Source: Pseudotabrizicola sp. (GTDB lineage Bacteria > Pseudomonadota > Alphaproteobacteria > Rhodobacterales > Rhodobacteraceae). Taken from it: 64,000 nt of DNA. Position numbers and translations under genes: made by a program. The notes beneath the pieces are model-generated. The model was not told where the DNA came from, searched no databases, and worked only from the letters and a program-made list of their open reading frames with translations. Positions within the stretch are counted from its first letter, which is position 1, and every line of letters begins with the position of its first letter. Below are positions 1-8,697 of this stretch, in pieces. Location: positions 1 through 64,000 of the forward strand of contig NZ_JAUSNR010000006.1 in NCBI RefSeq assembly GCF_030656345.1, read 5' to 3'.

Positions 1-76
1 GTTTGCGTGAAAGCCCACTGGTCAGCGCGATCCGCACCGCATCCTTGCGAAATTCTTCCGTCCTGACTGTGCCCAT
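1..76 (-). CDS. IS3-family transposase OrfA, N-terminal part (runs off the window)
   Basis: The minus strand starts at an ATG at 76 and stays open to the window edge, giving 25 residues. They include TEEFRKDAVRIALTSG, the typical start of the small helix-turn-helix OrfA protein of IS3-family elements, which binds the element's ends and is joined by frameshift to OrfB. A good ribosome site (AAAGGAG, positions 80-86 read in reverse) precedes the ATG. The element's outer end must lie a few tens of bases to the right; a TG-starting end near 143 is possible but unproven. OrfB lies outside the window. Identification rests on the N-terminus only. Confidence 0.82.
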   Translation of the reverse strand, partial: MGTVRTEEFRKDAVRIALTSGLSRK

Positions 77-150
77 GGTTCATCTCCTTTGCTGCACATT
101 ACGCTATCAAAGGAGCGGCACCAAACCGCGACAAGACCAAACAGGCCGCC

Positions 151-495
151 TTGGAGCATCCAGCAGGGCATACAGGATCGGTTGGTCGATATGTTATACG
201 CTCAAAGAATGGGGGCCGCATTGAGATACTGTTTGATACGTATGGTAAAGGGCGGGCGAAGCTCTGGATCGCACAACAATATGCCGGCCCGCTGCTCAAT
301 GCAGGTATAGAAGTTCACGCCTATCCGGCGTCGCACATTTACAAAACGACAGATGAAGGCACCCGGCTTAGCTATGGACGTCATAGTGCGCTGAAATCGA
401 TGCGTGATCTCGCGAATGCTGATCTTGTCCGGTTCACCATTATTAGAGTTGACCAGTTGGAGGTTATTTTAGATCAACTGCTTGATGAAGTGTGA
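151..495 (+). CDS. Small protein of unknown function, possibly 5'-truncated by the IS
   Basis: This 114-residue frame uses a TTG start, but the frame stays open back to position 67, into the IS end. It may therefore be the 3' remnant of a longer gene interrupted by the insertion. I do not recognise the family. The protein has no membrane segment. It contains a mixed alpha/beta-looking stretch (GGRIEILFDTYGKGRAK, then a central HAYPASHIYKT segment) and ends in a leucine-rich helix, DQLEVILDQLLDEV. It is convergent with the large helicase gene, whose stop lies about 75 bases away. The sequence reads as a real protein rather than a shadow frame, but the start is uncertain. Confidence 0.5.
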   Translation: MEHPAGHTGSVGRYVIRSKNGGRIEILFDTYGKGRAKLWIAQQYAGPLLNAGIEVHAYPASHIYKTTDEGTRLSYGRHSALKSMRDLANADLVRFTIIRVDQLEVILDQLLDEV

Positions 496-568
496 CTAGA
501 TTTGGAACAGCACTGTAGCACATAGAGGACCGGCGGCTTCGGTCGAGCACCGTAGCCTTTAGAAGGTT

Positions 569-3500
569 TCAGCACCCATTGCTTTTTCGAAACACAAACT
601 CAGGCAAAACGGTCTCCCATTCACTGCGTTTTATATAGGTCTGAAAGGCCTCGTCACTGTCTGCCTTGCGCCATCGGACGATGGCTCCAACCTTGCCGGA
701 AACGAGGTATGTGCCTTCGGGCGGTGCCCAGTTTCCTGCCATGCGGCCAAGCACACGGCCTTGCGCGTCGAGGAGCATCCATTTTCTCTCGCGCCGTTCC
801 AGGTTGATCTTGTCGTCAATCTCGGCGTTGTTGATGGCGGCGAGGGTTTCGCTCGTGTCGGTGACACGCCCGGCATAGGAGAGATCGACCGAACCCATAT
901 CTGGCAGTTGGTAAAGGTCAGGCTCGGGCAGGTCGGAAGGTCGGGGGGCCTCGACCTGGCGTAGCAGCTCGCTGTCGCTGTCGGCGTGGACGAACGCGTG
1001 GGCACCGCGGGTCACCACAGAAAGGCTGCGGCGCGCGCGGGTCATTGCGACGTAGAAGAGCCGCCGTGGAGCCTCGCCGTCCTCCCCCTTGGAAAGCGCT
1101 TGCCAGCCGCCGTTCAGGATCACCACATGGTCGAACTCCAACCCCTTGGACCGATGGGCCGTGAGCAGCAAAAGGCCGCGCTGCGTTCCCCTGACGTCCT
1201 GCGCCCATTCGGCAAGCCATTCCAGCGCGTCGGGAACCGGGATGGTCTTGGGTCCGAGCTCGCGTGCCAAATCCGCGACGCCTTCCGCTATCAGGTCGAC
1301 CCAGCGCGTATGCCGCTGCTGATTGAGGACATCGAGGATGTCCTGGATCGTGAGCATCGCCGCGGGTTTCTGCCGCAAACCCGCCGCCAGCTTTTGCATC
1401 TCACGCAGCCGCCAGACGCTTGGGAGCTTTTCGTTTGCCATCTCGACCTGAAGACCCAGCTTTTCGGCATAGGCCCGCACCGGACCCAGCCGCCGCCAGT
1501 CACGCGAGATGATCGCCGTGCGCGACCAAGCAAAATCCGGGTCCAATCGGGAAAGCCGCACCAACTCGTCCACCGCGGCGACCCCTTGGGCAACGTCATC
1601 GCCGGCCACGTCAAGAAACTGCACACGTCCCCGTCCCACCGGGTCGTAAGTCGCCATCACTCCCCCGCCGGGGTGGAGGCCGCGCAGCTTGTCTACCGTG
1701 ATCGGGTGGCCGGCCTTCATCCGCCCCCGGGCAGACTCGATCACCTGGTTTGCGGCGTCGATGATGTAGCGGGTCGAGCGGTAGTTCTCGGTCAGGAACT
1801 TAGGCTTGGCGCGATAATCCTCCTCGAAGCGGCGGATGAAGGAGACAGAAGCCCCAGTGAAGGCGTAAATGTTTTGATCATCGTCGCCGACTGCAAAGAG
1901 GCTGAGGCGTTGGTCGGGATCATCCAGAGAGCGTCCGGCCACGGCTGCAATCAGTGCATATTCTTCAGGGCCGATGTCCTGATATTCGTCGACCAGAATC
2001 CAACGATACCCTTGGATCAAGGCCTCGCGCTGCGCCTCGGCCTCGGCGCGGCTGAGCCCTTCACCGGTGATCAGCCGCACAGCATCCCGCAGGAGGGCGT
2101 CGAAGTCTCGGGTCTCGGTGGGCCCGCCCGCAAAGCTTGCGCCCACCAGTCGCATGGCGAGGGCATGACAGGTCGAAACGGTGACCCAAGCAGCATCCTC
2201 GCCGACAAGATGGCGCAGGCGCGCACGGATTTCGGCCGCGGCATGCCGGTTATAGGTCAGGACCAGAATGCCCTGTGGGTTTTCGCGCCGGACGCGCAGC
2301 AAATAGGCGATCCGGTGCACCAGCACCCTTGTTTTGCCCGATCCAGGTCCGGCCAGCACAAGGACGTTGGTCTCCTCGCGATCATCTGCCACGATGTCTT
2401 GCTGGGTCGGGTTGCCAAGATCATCGACGATCTGCTTCCAGGCCCGTCCTGTGGTTTGTCGACGGATCTCGACGCCGCGCCCGGGCATCCAGCGGCGCAG
2501 GAAACGATCTTGGTCCAGGGTAAAATAATCCCGAGCGAGCGCCTGCGCCTCATCGATCCGGTCCAGCCCCTTTTCGGCGTAGGCTCCCATGACATGGGTT
2601 TGCAGCGTCTGCTCGCGGTAATGCTCTTGCAGAGGCAAGAAATCCTTGGCCGAAAATGAGGCCCTGTCGGGTTTCAGATGTATCGTCATCGCCGAGCGGA
2701 AGACCGTCAGCCCCTTGCCAAGCGTCAGCACCTGCTGTTCATGCAGCCACAGAAGCGCGCGCTCCATCAGCTTGGTCATGTCCCTGACGCCTGACGTCTT
2801 GATGACCGCGTCCCCGTTCAGTTCGGCGATAAGATGTCCAAGTGTCGTCTCGACCTGAATGTCCTTGCCCCTTGTGCCCGTTGGCACCTTGGCGATCAGA
2901 AATTCGAGCAGTCGCTCAGCTGCTGTCCATCGCAGAGCCGCCGTCTGATCAACAGCCCGCCATGACCGCTGCAACACAACCTCAAGCGTTTTGGCAGAGA
3001 GTTTTCTCAGCCGGATGTTGCCTTGGCCGCCGTCTTCGTCGCGCCCGTCTCTCTCAATACTGCGCAGCAGGCGTTCAAGAATATGGGGTCCAGCACCCGC
3101 ATTTCCCATCTCTCTCAGCTTCTGACTGGCAACGGTAAGGTCAAGCTGGCCGCCGCCACCCGTATCGGCGTCAGGGGCCATCTCTCGCATTGTGCCGATC
3201 AATGCGCCTTCCAGGGACCGCGCCGCCGCGAAACGCTGGCGAGAGGCGTTCTCAATCCCGACATGTATCTGGACTGTGATGGCAATAGCATTCCTAGCCA
3301 GTCCCAGCGTTTCGAGGTCTGCCATGGCCTTTGCAAGCGCACGATGCGTAAGACCTGCGACCTCGGTCAATTCATCGGTCGAAACGCCTTGATCCGGGGC
3401 GGTGTTCATCAGGTGGCACACGATATCGAGAAGTTGCTTGCGACGCGCGTTGGTGATCTGCGCTTGTTCGAGCCGCGCCGCCGCCTCCTCCAACGTGCGC

Positions 3501-5698
3501 ACCATCAAGGACGACGCGAAGACCTGCACGCGGTTCTCTTCACGCGACACCAAGGTTGCCTCTTCCAGCCAGGAGACCGCCGTTTTGACCCGCGTGTCAT
3601 CCGTTGCGCTGTCGCGAAGAAATTCGCGATCTTTCTCTTCGCGCACAATTTCGCCAGCAGTTGCGACCACTTTGCCGCCATTTCGGCCGTTCTCGTCGAT
3701 TCGGCGCAGCGCCTTGTGGATCGCGCCAATCTCGTGCCGTTCAAGCCGCGAACGGGCGGTCAGGGTAAACTGCCGCTCGACGTCATCGGTGTGATACAAG
3801 AGCACGCAATCAGCAGGCATCCTGTCTCGACCGGCCCGTCCCGCCTCTTGCAGGTAGTTCTCCAGAGAGCCCGGGATATCGGCATGGACGACCAAACGGA
3901 TGTCAGGCTTGTCGATCCCCATGCCAAAAGCGTTCGTGGCTGCAATCACACGCAAGTCGCCCACACGTAAAGCCTCCTGCACGAACCGCTTATCATCGAC
4001 CGTCAGGCCAGCGTGGAAATGTGCCGCCGCCAGGCCCTGGGCCTTGAGAAACGTCGCCACCCGCTCAGTCTCCTTCCGGGTGGCACAATAAACGACCGCG
4101 CCAGAGCGCCCCTCAGGAAGGCGCTCCTGGATAGCCGCCAGAATATCCCCAAGCTTGCTCTCTTTGCCTGTCGCCAGCACTGAAAACGACAAGTTGGTCC
4201 GCGACGTGCCGCCATCGAAGAGGGCCAGTTCGACGCCGAGTTTCTGTTGGAAATGATCGATTATGTCGCGCACAACCTCGGGCTTGGCGGTGGCAGTCAG
4301 ACAGAGGATCGGGGCTGGTGGCGTGTCACCCGAGAATTCGCGGATAAAGCGACCGATGTAGCGATAATCGGGACGGAAATCGTGACCCCACTTTGAGACG
4401 CAATGCGCCTCGTCCAGCACCCAGAACCCTACCTCGCGCTGCTGAAGAACCGAACGCACAGAGACCGAGCGCAATTGTTCGGGCGATATCAAGAGGATTG
4501 CCGCCTGACCAAGCCGGACGCGGTCGAGGGCCTCTTGCCGTTCGGGCATCGACAGCATGCCATTGATCGTCACCGCCGAAGAGATGCCCGACCGTTCCAT
4601 CCCCTGGACTTGATCGGCCATCAGGGCGACGAGAGGCGAGATGACCACGGTAAGCGCGCCAGTCTTGTCGTAAAGGCTTAGGGCAGGGACTTGGTAGCAG
4701 ACTGACTTGCCGGTTCCAGTGGGCAGGATGCCAAGGACATGGGAATGGCCCATCGCCTTTTCGACGATGACCTCTTGCAGCGGTCGGCCCTTGGCATCGG
4801 CAGGCTCGGGGCGGAAGGCGGGGAAGCCGAACCACTTCTGCAGCGCTCCCTTGGGGTCGTTCATCGCCGCGCACCAGCTACAGGAGGGCTTGCCACAGTT
4901 GGTGTCACGCAACTGGCGAACGATCAGTGCCGCCTGTGGAAAGGATGCCCGCACCCAAGGCGGCATGACGGATTCCCCGCCCGAGACCGAGATCCACGCC
5001 AAGGCATAGGCCATTGGCCAGGCCATCTGCGCATCCTTCAGCGTATCCAGCGCAGGACCGACCTGTGCGCCACAGGCCTGACCTTCCAGGATCTTGCGGA
5101 TCGCAGCCAGAGCTGCCTGCCGGTCAGGCGCGCTTGCGGCGCGAATTTCCTGAAAAACCGCATCGAAGCCATCGGAGCGATCCGTCCGCGTTACAAGGTG
5201 GTGCCAAGCCAGAAGCATATCGGGCGGCTGCCCTTTAAGTGCCGCAATCTGGTTGGTCAGCACCCCAAATACCAAGCGGGCGTCCAATTCGGGGTCATTC
5301 ACATGTCCGGCCTGCAAGCGCCCATCGTGATGATGCTTTACGAGATGATGATAAGGATTGCGCGGGAAGGCCAAGGGGTTAAGCCAAAGCGTGTCGATGG
5401 GTGCCATCATCTTGCTACGGAGCCTCGGTCGTGAGGCCAGTAACTGCTCTATGTCATGGCGCAGGATATTGTGACCTATGATATAGCTTGTTTTCTCAAG
5501 GGCCAATTCCAGCCTGTCCAGCGATTGCTGGAGCCTTCCTTTGCCCGCAACGACTGCCGGGCCAGAACCATAGCGAACCGCGGCCAGATCAAAGATCTTT
5601 GCCGACTTCGGATCGACCTCCAGATCAACTGACAGGCACCGCTCCAGCAGGAGCGGTCTGGTCTCGGTTTTGGGACGCAGGAAGCTGAGAAAAGCCAT
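569..5698 (-). CDS. DEDD exonuclease-RecQ helicase-UvrD/Rep helicase fusion
   Basis: This 1,709-residue protein carries two complete helicase motors. Residues about 18-150 resemble a DEDD (DnaQ-type) 3'-5' exonuclease: SVDLEVD holds the D-x-E motif, IIGHNILRHD the second acidic motif, and a later H-x4-D pair (NDPELDARLV) the last. A cysteine cluster (C268, C273, C276) follows and may bind metal. The RecQ core has Walker A GTGKS near 328-332, LDEAH near 428-432, and the C-terminal motif YLQEAGRAGRD near 615-625. A second, superfamily-1 helicase has GPGSGKT near 1117-1123, a VDEYQD box, VGDDDQNIYAF and AHRSKGLEF. The linker between the motors is about 450 residues long with winged-helix-like parts. 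The protein probably unwinds and degrades or remodels DNA ends. It stands alone in an apparent mobile island, so a role in defence or element maintenance is an inference. The ATG lacks a strong ribosome site. Confidence 0.9.
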   Translation of the reverse strand: MAFLSFLRPKTETRPLLLERCLSVDLEVDPKSAKIFDLAAVRYGSGPAVVAGKGRLQQSLDRLELALEKTSYIIGHNILRHDIEQLLASRPRLRSKMMAPIDTLWLNPLAFPRNPYHHLVKHHHDGRLQAGHVNDPELDARLVFGVLTNQIAALKGQPPDMLLAWHHLVTRTDRSDGFDAVFQEIRAASAPDRQAALAAIRKILEGQACGAQVGPALDTLKDAQMAWPMAYALAWISVSGGESVMPPWVRASFPQAALIVRQLRDTNCGKPSCSWCAAMNDPKGALQKWFGFPAFRPEPADAKGRPLQEVIVEKAMGHSHVLGILPTGTGKSVCYQVPALSLYDKTGALTVVISPLVALMADQVQGMERSGISSAVTINGMLSMPERQEALDRVRLGQAAILLISPEQLRSVSVRSVLQQREVGFWVLDEAHCVSKWGHDFRPDYRYIGRFIREFSGDTPPAPILCLTATAKPEVVRDIIDHFQQKLGVELALFDGGTSRTNLSFSVLATGKESKLGDILAAIQERLPEGRSGAVVYCATRKETERVATFLKAQGLAAAHFHAGLTVDDKRFVQEALRVGDLRVIAATNAFGMGIDKPDIRLVVHADIPGSLENYLQEAGRAGRDRMPADCVLLYHTDDVERQFTLTARSRLERHEIGAIHKALRRIDENGRNGGKVVATAGEIVREEKDREFLRDSATDDTRVKTAVSWLEEATLVSREENRVQVFASSLMVRTLEEAAARLEQAQITNARRKQLLDIVCHLMNTAPDQGVSTDELTEVAGLTHRALAKAMADLETLGLARNAIAITVQIHVGIENASRQRFAAARSLEGALIGTMREMAPDADTGGGGQLDLTVASQKLREMGNAGAGPHILERLLRSIERDGRDEDGGQGNIRLRKLSAKTLEVVLQRSWRAVDQTAALRWTAAERLLEFLIAKVPTGTRGKDIQVETTLGHLIAELNGDAVIKTSGVRDMTKLMERALLWLHEQQVLTLGKGLTVFRSAMTIHLKPDRASFSAKDFLPLQEHYREQTLQTHVMGAYAEKGLDRIDEAQALARDYFTLDQDRFLRRWMPGRGVEIRRQTTGRAWKQIVDDLGNPTQQDIVADDREETNVLVLAGPGSGKTRVLVHRIAYLLRVRRENPQGILVLTYNRHAAAEIRARLRHLVGEDAAWVTVSTCHALAMRLVGASFAGGPTETRDFDALLRDAVRLITGEGLSRAEAEAQREALIQGYRWILVDEYQDIGPEEYALIAAVAGRSLDDPDQRLSLFAVGDDDQNIYAFTGASVSFIRRFEEDYRAKPKFLTENYRSTRYIIDAANQVIESARGRMKAGHPITVDKLRGLHPGGGVMATYDPVGRGRVQFLDVAGDDVAQGVAAVDELVRLSRLDPDFAWSRTAIISRDWRRLGPVRAYAEKLGLQVEMANEKLPSVWRLREMQKLAAGLRQKPAAMLTIQDILDVLNQQRHTRWVDLIAEGVADLARELGPKTIPVPDALEWLAEWAQDVRGTQRGLLLLTAHRSKGLEFDHVVILNGGWQALSKGEDGEAPRRLFYVAMTRARRSLSVVTRGAHAFVHADSDSELLRQVEAPRPSDLPEPDLYQLPDMGSVDLSYAGRVTDTSETLAAINNAEIDDKINLERRERKWMLLDAQGRVLGRMAGNWAPPEGTYLVSGKVGAIVRWRKADSDEAFQTYIKRSEWETVLPEFVFRKSNGC

Positions 5699-5899
5699 GT
5701 AGTCCAGTTACATAATTGACGGTTAACACTTTGGTAAGGCACACGTTAACACACGGCAACACAATTGCCCTCTGCACGTCACAAGAATGCAGATAGCCAT
5801 CGGACAACTTTTTCATGTCAGGATTGTGGTTGACACTTTAGGTGCGACCAAGAACGGCATGGTCTTACATTGCAGTGTGTGTTTGCACCAACTCGCTAA

Positions 5900-6396
5900 T
5901 CAGGCCGGCGGCGTGTCGTTATGGTCGATTAATCCAGGGTTATTTGCGCTGAGATTAAACTCTGGCAGCGCATCAATGACCTTCAGCTTTGCCGCAATCG
6001 TGACATCGCCGTAGCCGTCGCTCGCTGCCTTTCCAGGGTGTCACTGGATTGCATCCAGCACCCTGACTGAAGCACCCAGTTCAAGACCCTGCGTCTTGAA
6101 ACGGTGGCGCATCCCATACGAGGGTTGAACACCATCCGGAACGAGATCCAACTCGTTTAGCCATTGCGACAACTTCCCCGCGGTGCCTCGGGCTCCGGCA
6201 AGGTATCGGCCGGGTGCTTCGGCACCGTAAACAAAGGTCCGCCTTTCGCTGACCGCGCGAAGTCAGTGAATCCAGTTACGATGACCTGGCGATGCAGGGG
6301 CACATCGCGGTATTGACCAGTTTTTTTACTGAACCCGCTTCGGGAGCTATGCACAATATTATCGTCCACCTTCTTCGCACACGTCCTTTTTTCCAA
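5900..6396 (-). pseudogene. Decayed tyrosine recombinase (integrase), C-terminal remnant
   Basis: Two adjoining minus-strand frames match the C-terminal catalytic half of phage-type tyrosine recombinases. The upstream part reads KTGQYRDVPLH and then KGGPLF. A one-base shift near 6178 moves the reading into KLSQWLNEL, then YGMRHRFKTQG with the catalytic arginine region. The conserved Q-G-H segment is interrupted by an in-frame TGA, where a glycine codon is expected, and is followed by ASDGYGDVT with the probable nucleophilic tyrosine region. The N-terminal DNA-binding half is missing. A frameshift, a stop codon and truncation together show an inactive gene. It lies about 275 bases from the tRNA-like attachment remnant, as expected for a tRNA-targeting element. 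Confidence 0.83.
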
Positions 6397-6671
6397 GCTG
6401 AGTTATTTCTGTGACTCAAGAGCCTGTGAAGGCGCATAGCAGGGGAACCCAATGCCTCACCGCTGTTCTGTGAGCACTTTCTCGGCTGGATGGGTTTGAA
6501 GGTTCTAAAGGCATGTGGCTGATGCAGGCGCGCAGTGCACTCGAGACTAGAAGGCGGGGCCTCGGCTTCACCCCTTGTCACTTGCTTTAACGCCACGTCA
6601 TGCTGCACATTTTGGGGGGCGTCACAATGTTACAAAACCATCCATAACTAATTGATTTTATTAAATATACT

Positions 6672-6699
6672 AGCGGTTCAAATCCGTTATCGCCCACCA
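6672..6699 (+). repeat. tRNA 3'-end fragment, probable attachment (att) remnant
   Basis: The sequence forms only the T arm and 3' acceptor strand of a tRNA: stem AGCGG, loop TTCAAAT, stem CCGTT, then ATCGCCC and ACCA. The bases to the left do not fold into a D arm, an anticodon arm or a 5' acceptor strand, so this is not a tRNA gene. Such isolated 3' ends arise when an element integrates into a tRNA gene and duplicates its end. The host terminator follows at 6716, so the intact tRNA should lie to the left, outside the window, with everything between belonging to the element. The parent tRNA would begin GGGCGAT; its identity is unknown. The preceding 275 bases (6397-6671) hold no gene that I can support. 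Confidence 0.7.
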
Positions 6700-6715
6700 T
6701 CATTGCCGCTTTGCG

Positions 6716-6746
6716 AAAAGGCGATCCCTGCCGGGATCGCCTTTTT
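6716..6746 (+). terminator. Rho-independent terminator
   Basis: A stem of GGCGATCCC and GGGATCGCC with a TGCC loop is flanked by A- and T-runs, so it can work in both directions. It directly follows the tRNA 3' fragment and is probably the original terminator of the tRNA gene used as integration site. Confidence 0.85.
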
Positions 6747-6846
6747 CAATGCTGGCACGCCGCGCGGCCCCAGGCCCATTCCCGCAAGATCACTGCTCAA
6801 ATCAGGCTTGAAAGCCGCGCGCCAAGGCGTTAGACGGGCGCACAGC

Positions 6847-6922
<76 letters not shown>

Positions 6923-6931
6923 TCCTCCCCT

Positions 6932-7738
6932 TCAAGCGTCTCGCTGTGCGATCCAGTCGTGGTCAGGGTGGTTCTGGAACCGCCATTTGCGCAGCGGGCC
7001 GGCCATGACGTTCAGGTAATACATCTCATAGCCATAGGGCGCGCCGCAGGGGTGATGGCCCTTTGGCACCAGCACCACATCGCCGTCGGCGACTGCCATT
7101 GTCTCGTCCAGCGTGCCGTCCTCGGTGAACACCCGCTGGATGCCGAACCCCTGTGCCGGGTTCAGGCGGTGGTAATAGGTTTCCTCCAGATAGGTCATGT
7201 GGGGGAAGCTGTCCTCATCATGCCGGTGCGGCGGATAGCTGGACCAGTGGCCTGCCGGGGTGAACACTTCTGTCACCAGCAGGCTGTCGGCCACGTCGCG
7301 CTCTTCCATGGCAATCGCGTTGATGTGGCGGGTGTTGGTGCCTTTGCCGCGGGTCAGCTGCGGCACCTCATCCGGCCCGATGGCGGCTGCGGCGTGGCCG
7401 CCCGCGCCGGGGGCGGTGCAAACGGCCAGTGTCAGCCGGGTGGTGGCGGTCACGGCCCAGTCGGACCCGTTGGGCAGGTAAAGGCAATGCGGCGGGGTTT
7501 TTTCAAACACATCCATCCGGTCGCCACGCACGCCCCAGTCACGGCCGCCGCCGGAAAACTGGCCCTTGCCTTCGACAAAGACAAAGATCGCCTCGCGGTC
7601 GCCAAGCGATCCGCTGGCGGTCTCTCCCGCTTCCAGCCGATACAGCTGGAAGCCGACATAGCCCCAGCCCGCACTGTCGGGGGTGATGTCATGCACCTTG
7701 CCGGTTGTGCCCTGCGGCTTGATCAACAGCTTGCTCAT
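6932..7738 (-). CDS. iolB: 5-deoxy-glucuronate isomerase
   Basis: IolB converts 5-deoxy-D-glucuronate to 2-deoxy-5-keto-D-gluconate in cytoplasmic myo-inositol breakdown. The 268-residue length is normal for this bicupin family. Metal-binding residues are visible in HWSSYPPHRHDED, with a later glutamate in YLEETYYHRL and a histidine in PKGHHPCGAPYGYEMYYLNV. I chose the ATG at 7738, which has an AAAGG ribosome site, over a frame-open ATG five codons upstream. It is the last gene of the iol operon and is separated from iolE by a hairpin repeat that may set its relative expression. Confidence 0.95.
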   Translation of the reverse strand: MSKLLIKPQGTTGKVHDITPDSAGWGYVGFQLYRLEAGETASGSLGDREAIFVFVEGKGQFSGGGRDWGVRGDRMDVFEKTPPHCLYLPNGSDWAVTATTRLTLAVCTAPGAGGHAAAAIGPDEVPQLTRGKGTNTRHINAIAMEERDVADSLLVTEVFTPAGHWSSYPPHRHDEDSFPHMTYLEETYYHRLNPAQGFGIQRVFTEDGTLDETMAVADGDVVLVPKGHHPCGAPYGYEMYYLNVMAGPLRKWRFQNHPDHDWIAQRDA

Positions 7739-7751
7739 ATTGCACCTTTCC

Positions 7752-7791
7752 AAAATACTCCGGGGGGGCCGCAGGCGGGGGCGGAGCCCCC
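7752..7791. repeat. Intergenic hairpin repeat, copy 1 (between iolE and iolB)
   Basis: The element starts with AAAATACTCCG and ends in a GC hairpin (GGGGGC, GGA, GCCCCC). The same layout recurs at 19510-19548. It lies after the iolE stop and before iolB within one operon, where such hairpins usually stabilise or attenuate part of the message. Confidence 0.65.
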
Positions 7792-7803
7792 TCCACCGCC
7801 GCC

Positions 7804-8697
7804 TCAGATCAGCCCGGCCTGCTTTGACAGCCGTTTCAGCGTCGCCAGACCCAGCGTCTGATACAGCAGCGGGTTGCGCAGCACCGGGTCCTGCTCGGCC
7901 TCGATCACGATCCAGCCATCATAGCCCACATCGGCCAGAACCTGCAAAAGCGGGGCGAAATCCACGCCGCCTTCCTGATCGCCGGGCACGGTGAAGGCCC
8001 CGGCCAGCACGCCTTGCAGGAAGGACATCCCCTTGGCCCGCACCTGCGCAGTGATGGCGGGGCGGATGTTCTTGGCGTGGAAATGGCGCACGCGACCGGC
8101 GTGGCGGGTTAGCACCGCCACCGGATCACCGCCGCCAAAGGTGCAATGGCCCGCGTCGAACAGCAGGTGCGTGTGCGGGCCGGTGGCGGCCATCAGCGCA
8201 TCGATGTCCTCGGGCGACTCAACAACAGTGCCCATGTGGTGGTGGTAGACCAGCGTGATCCCTTCACCCGCCAGATAGGCGGCAAACGCCTCCAGCTTTG
8301 CCCCGAACGCCACCATGTCATCAGTGCTCAGGCGCGGGCGGTCGTTGACCGGCACGTCCGCGCCATGGACCGCGTTCGAGGTTTCGCAGACGATCATCAC
8401 GCGGCAACCGTTGTGCAAAAGTTTGGCCAGATGCGCCTGACAGGCCGCAATCTCATCCTCGACCGGCTGCACCAGCAGGTTGGTGGAATACCAGCCCGAG
8501 ATGAAGGTCAGCCCGTAGTCGGCCAGCAGCACGCGCAAAGCCTCCGGGTCATCCGGCCAGCGGTGGCCGTTTTCGATCCCGTCAAAGCCGATCTGACGAC
8601 CGGCCTCGTCCAGAATGCGGGCGGTGGGAATGTCGGCCCCGATGCTTTGGTCGTCATCATTGGCCCAGGCGATAGGGTTGGTTCCAAAGCGGATCAT
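7804..8697 (-). CDS. iolE: Myo-inosose-2 dehydratase
   Basis: IolE dehydrates 2-keto-myo-inositol to 3D-(3,5/4)-trihydroxycyclohexane-1,2-dione, the second step of inositol catabolism. The 297-residue protein is a xylose-isomerase-like TIM barrel. It contains the typical start FGTNPIAWANDD, GFDGIENGHRWP, a metal-binding stretch YHHHMGTVVE, LLFDAGHC and VRHFHAKNIR, and ends with WIVIEAEQDP. The start overlaps the iolD stop by four bases, indicating translational coupling. Neighbours leave little doubt. Confidence 0.95.
   Translation of the reverse strand: MIRFGTNPIAWANDDDQSIGADIPTARILDEAGRQIGFDGIENGHRWPDDPEALRVLLADYGLTFISGWYSTNLLVQPVEDEIAACQAHLAKLLHNGCRVMIVCETSNAVHGADVPVNDRPRLSTDDMVAFGAKLEAFAAYLAGEGITLVYHHHMGTVVESPEDIDALMAATGPHTHLLFDAGHCTFGGGDPVAVLTRHAGRVRHFHAKNIRPAITAQVRAKGMSFLQGVLAGAFTVPGDQEGGVDFAPLLQVLADVGYDGWIVIEAEQDPVLRNPLLYQTLGLATLKRLSKQAGLI

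Noticed and set aside
986..2659. Plus-strand open frame of about 557 codons
   Set aside because: It lies entirely opposite the SF1 helicase part of the fusion gene and has no family motifs.
5820..5870. A sigma-70 type promoter with TTGACA near 5830
   Set aside because: No convincing -10 box at proper spacing and no gene downstream on that strand.
6655..6699. A second complete tRNA before tRNA-Val
   Set aside because: Only the T arm and 3' acceptor strand are present; the upstream bases cannot form the other arms.
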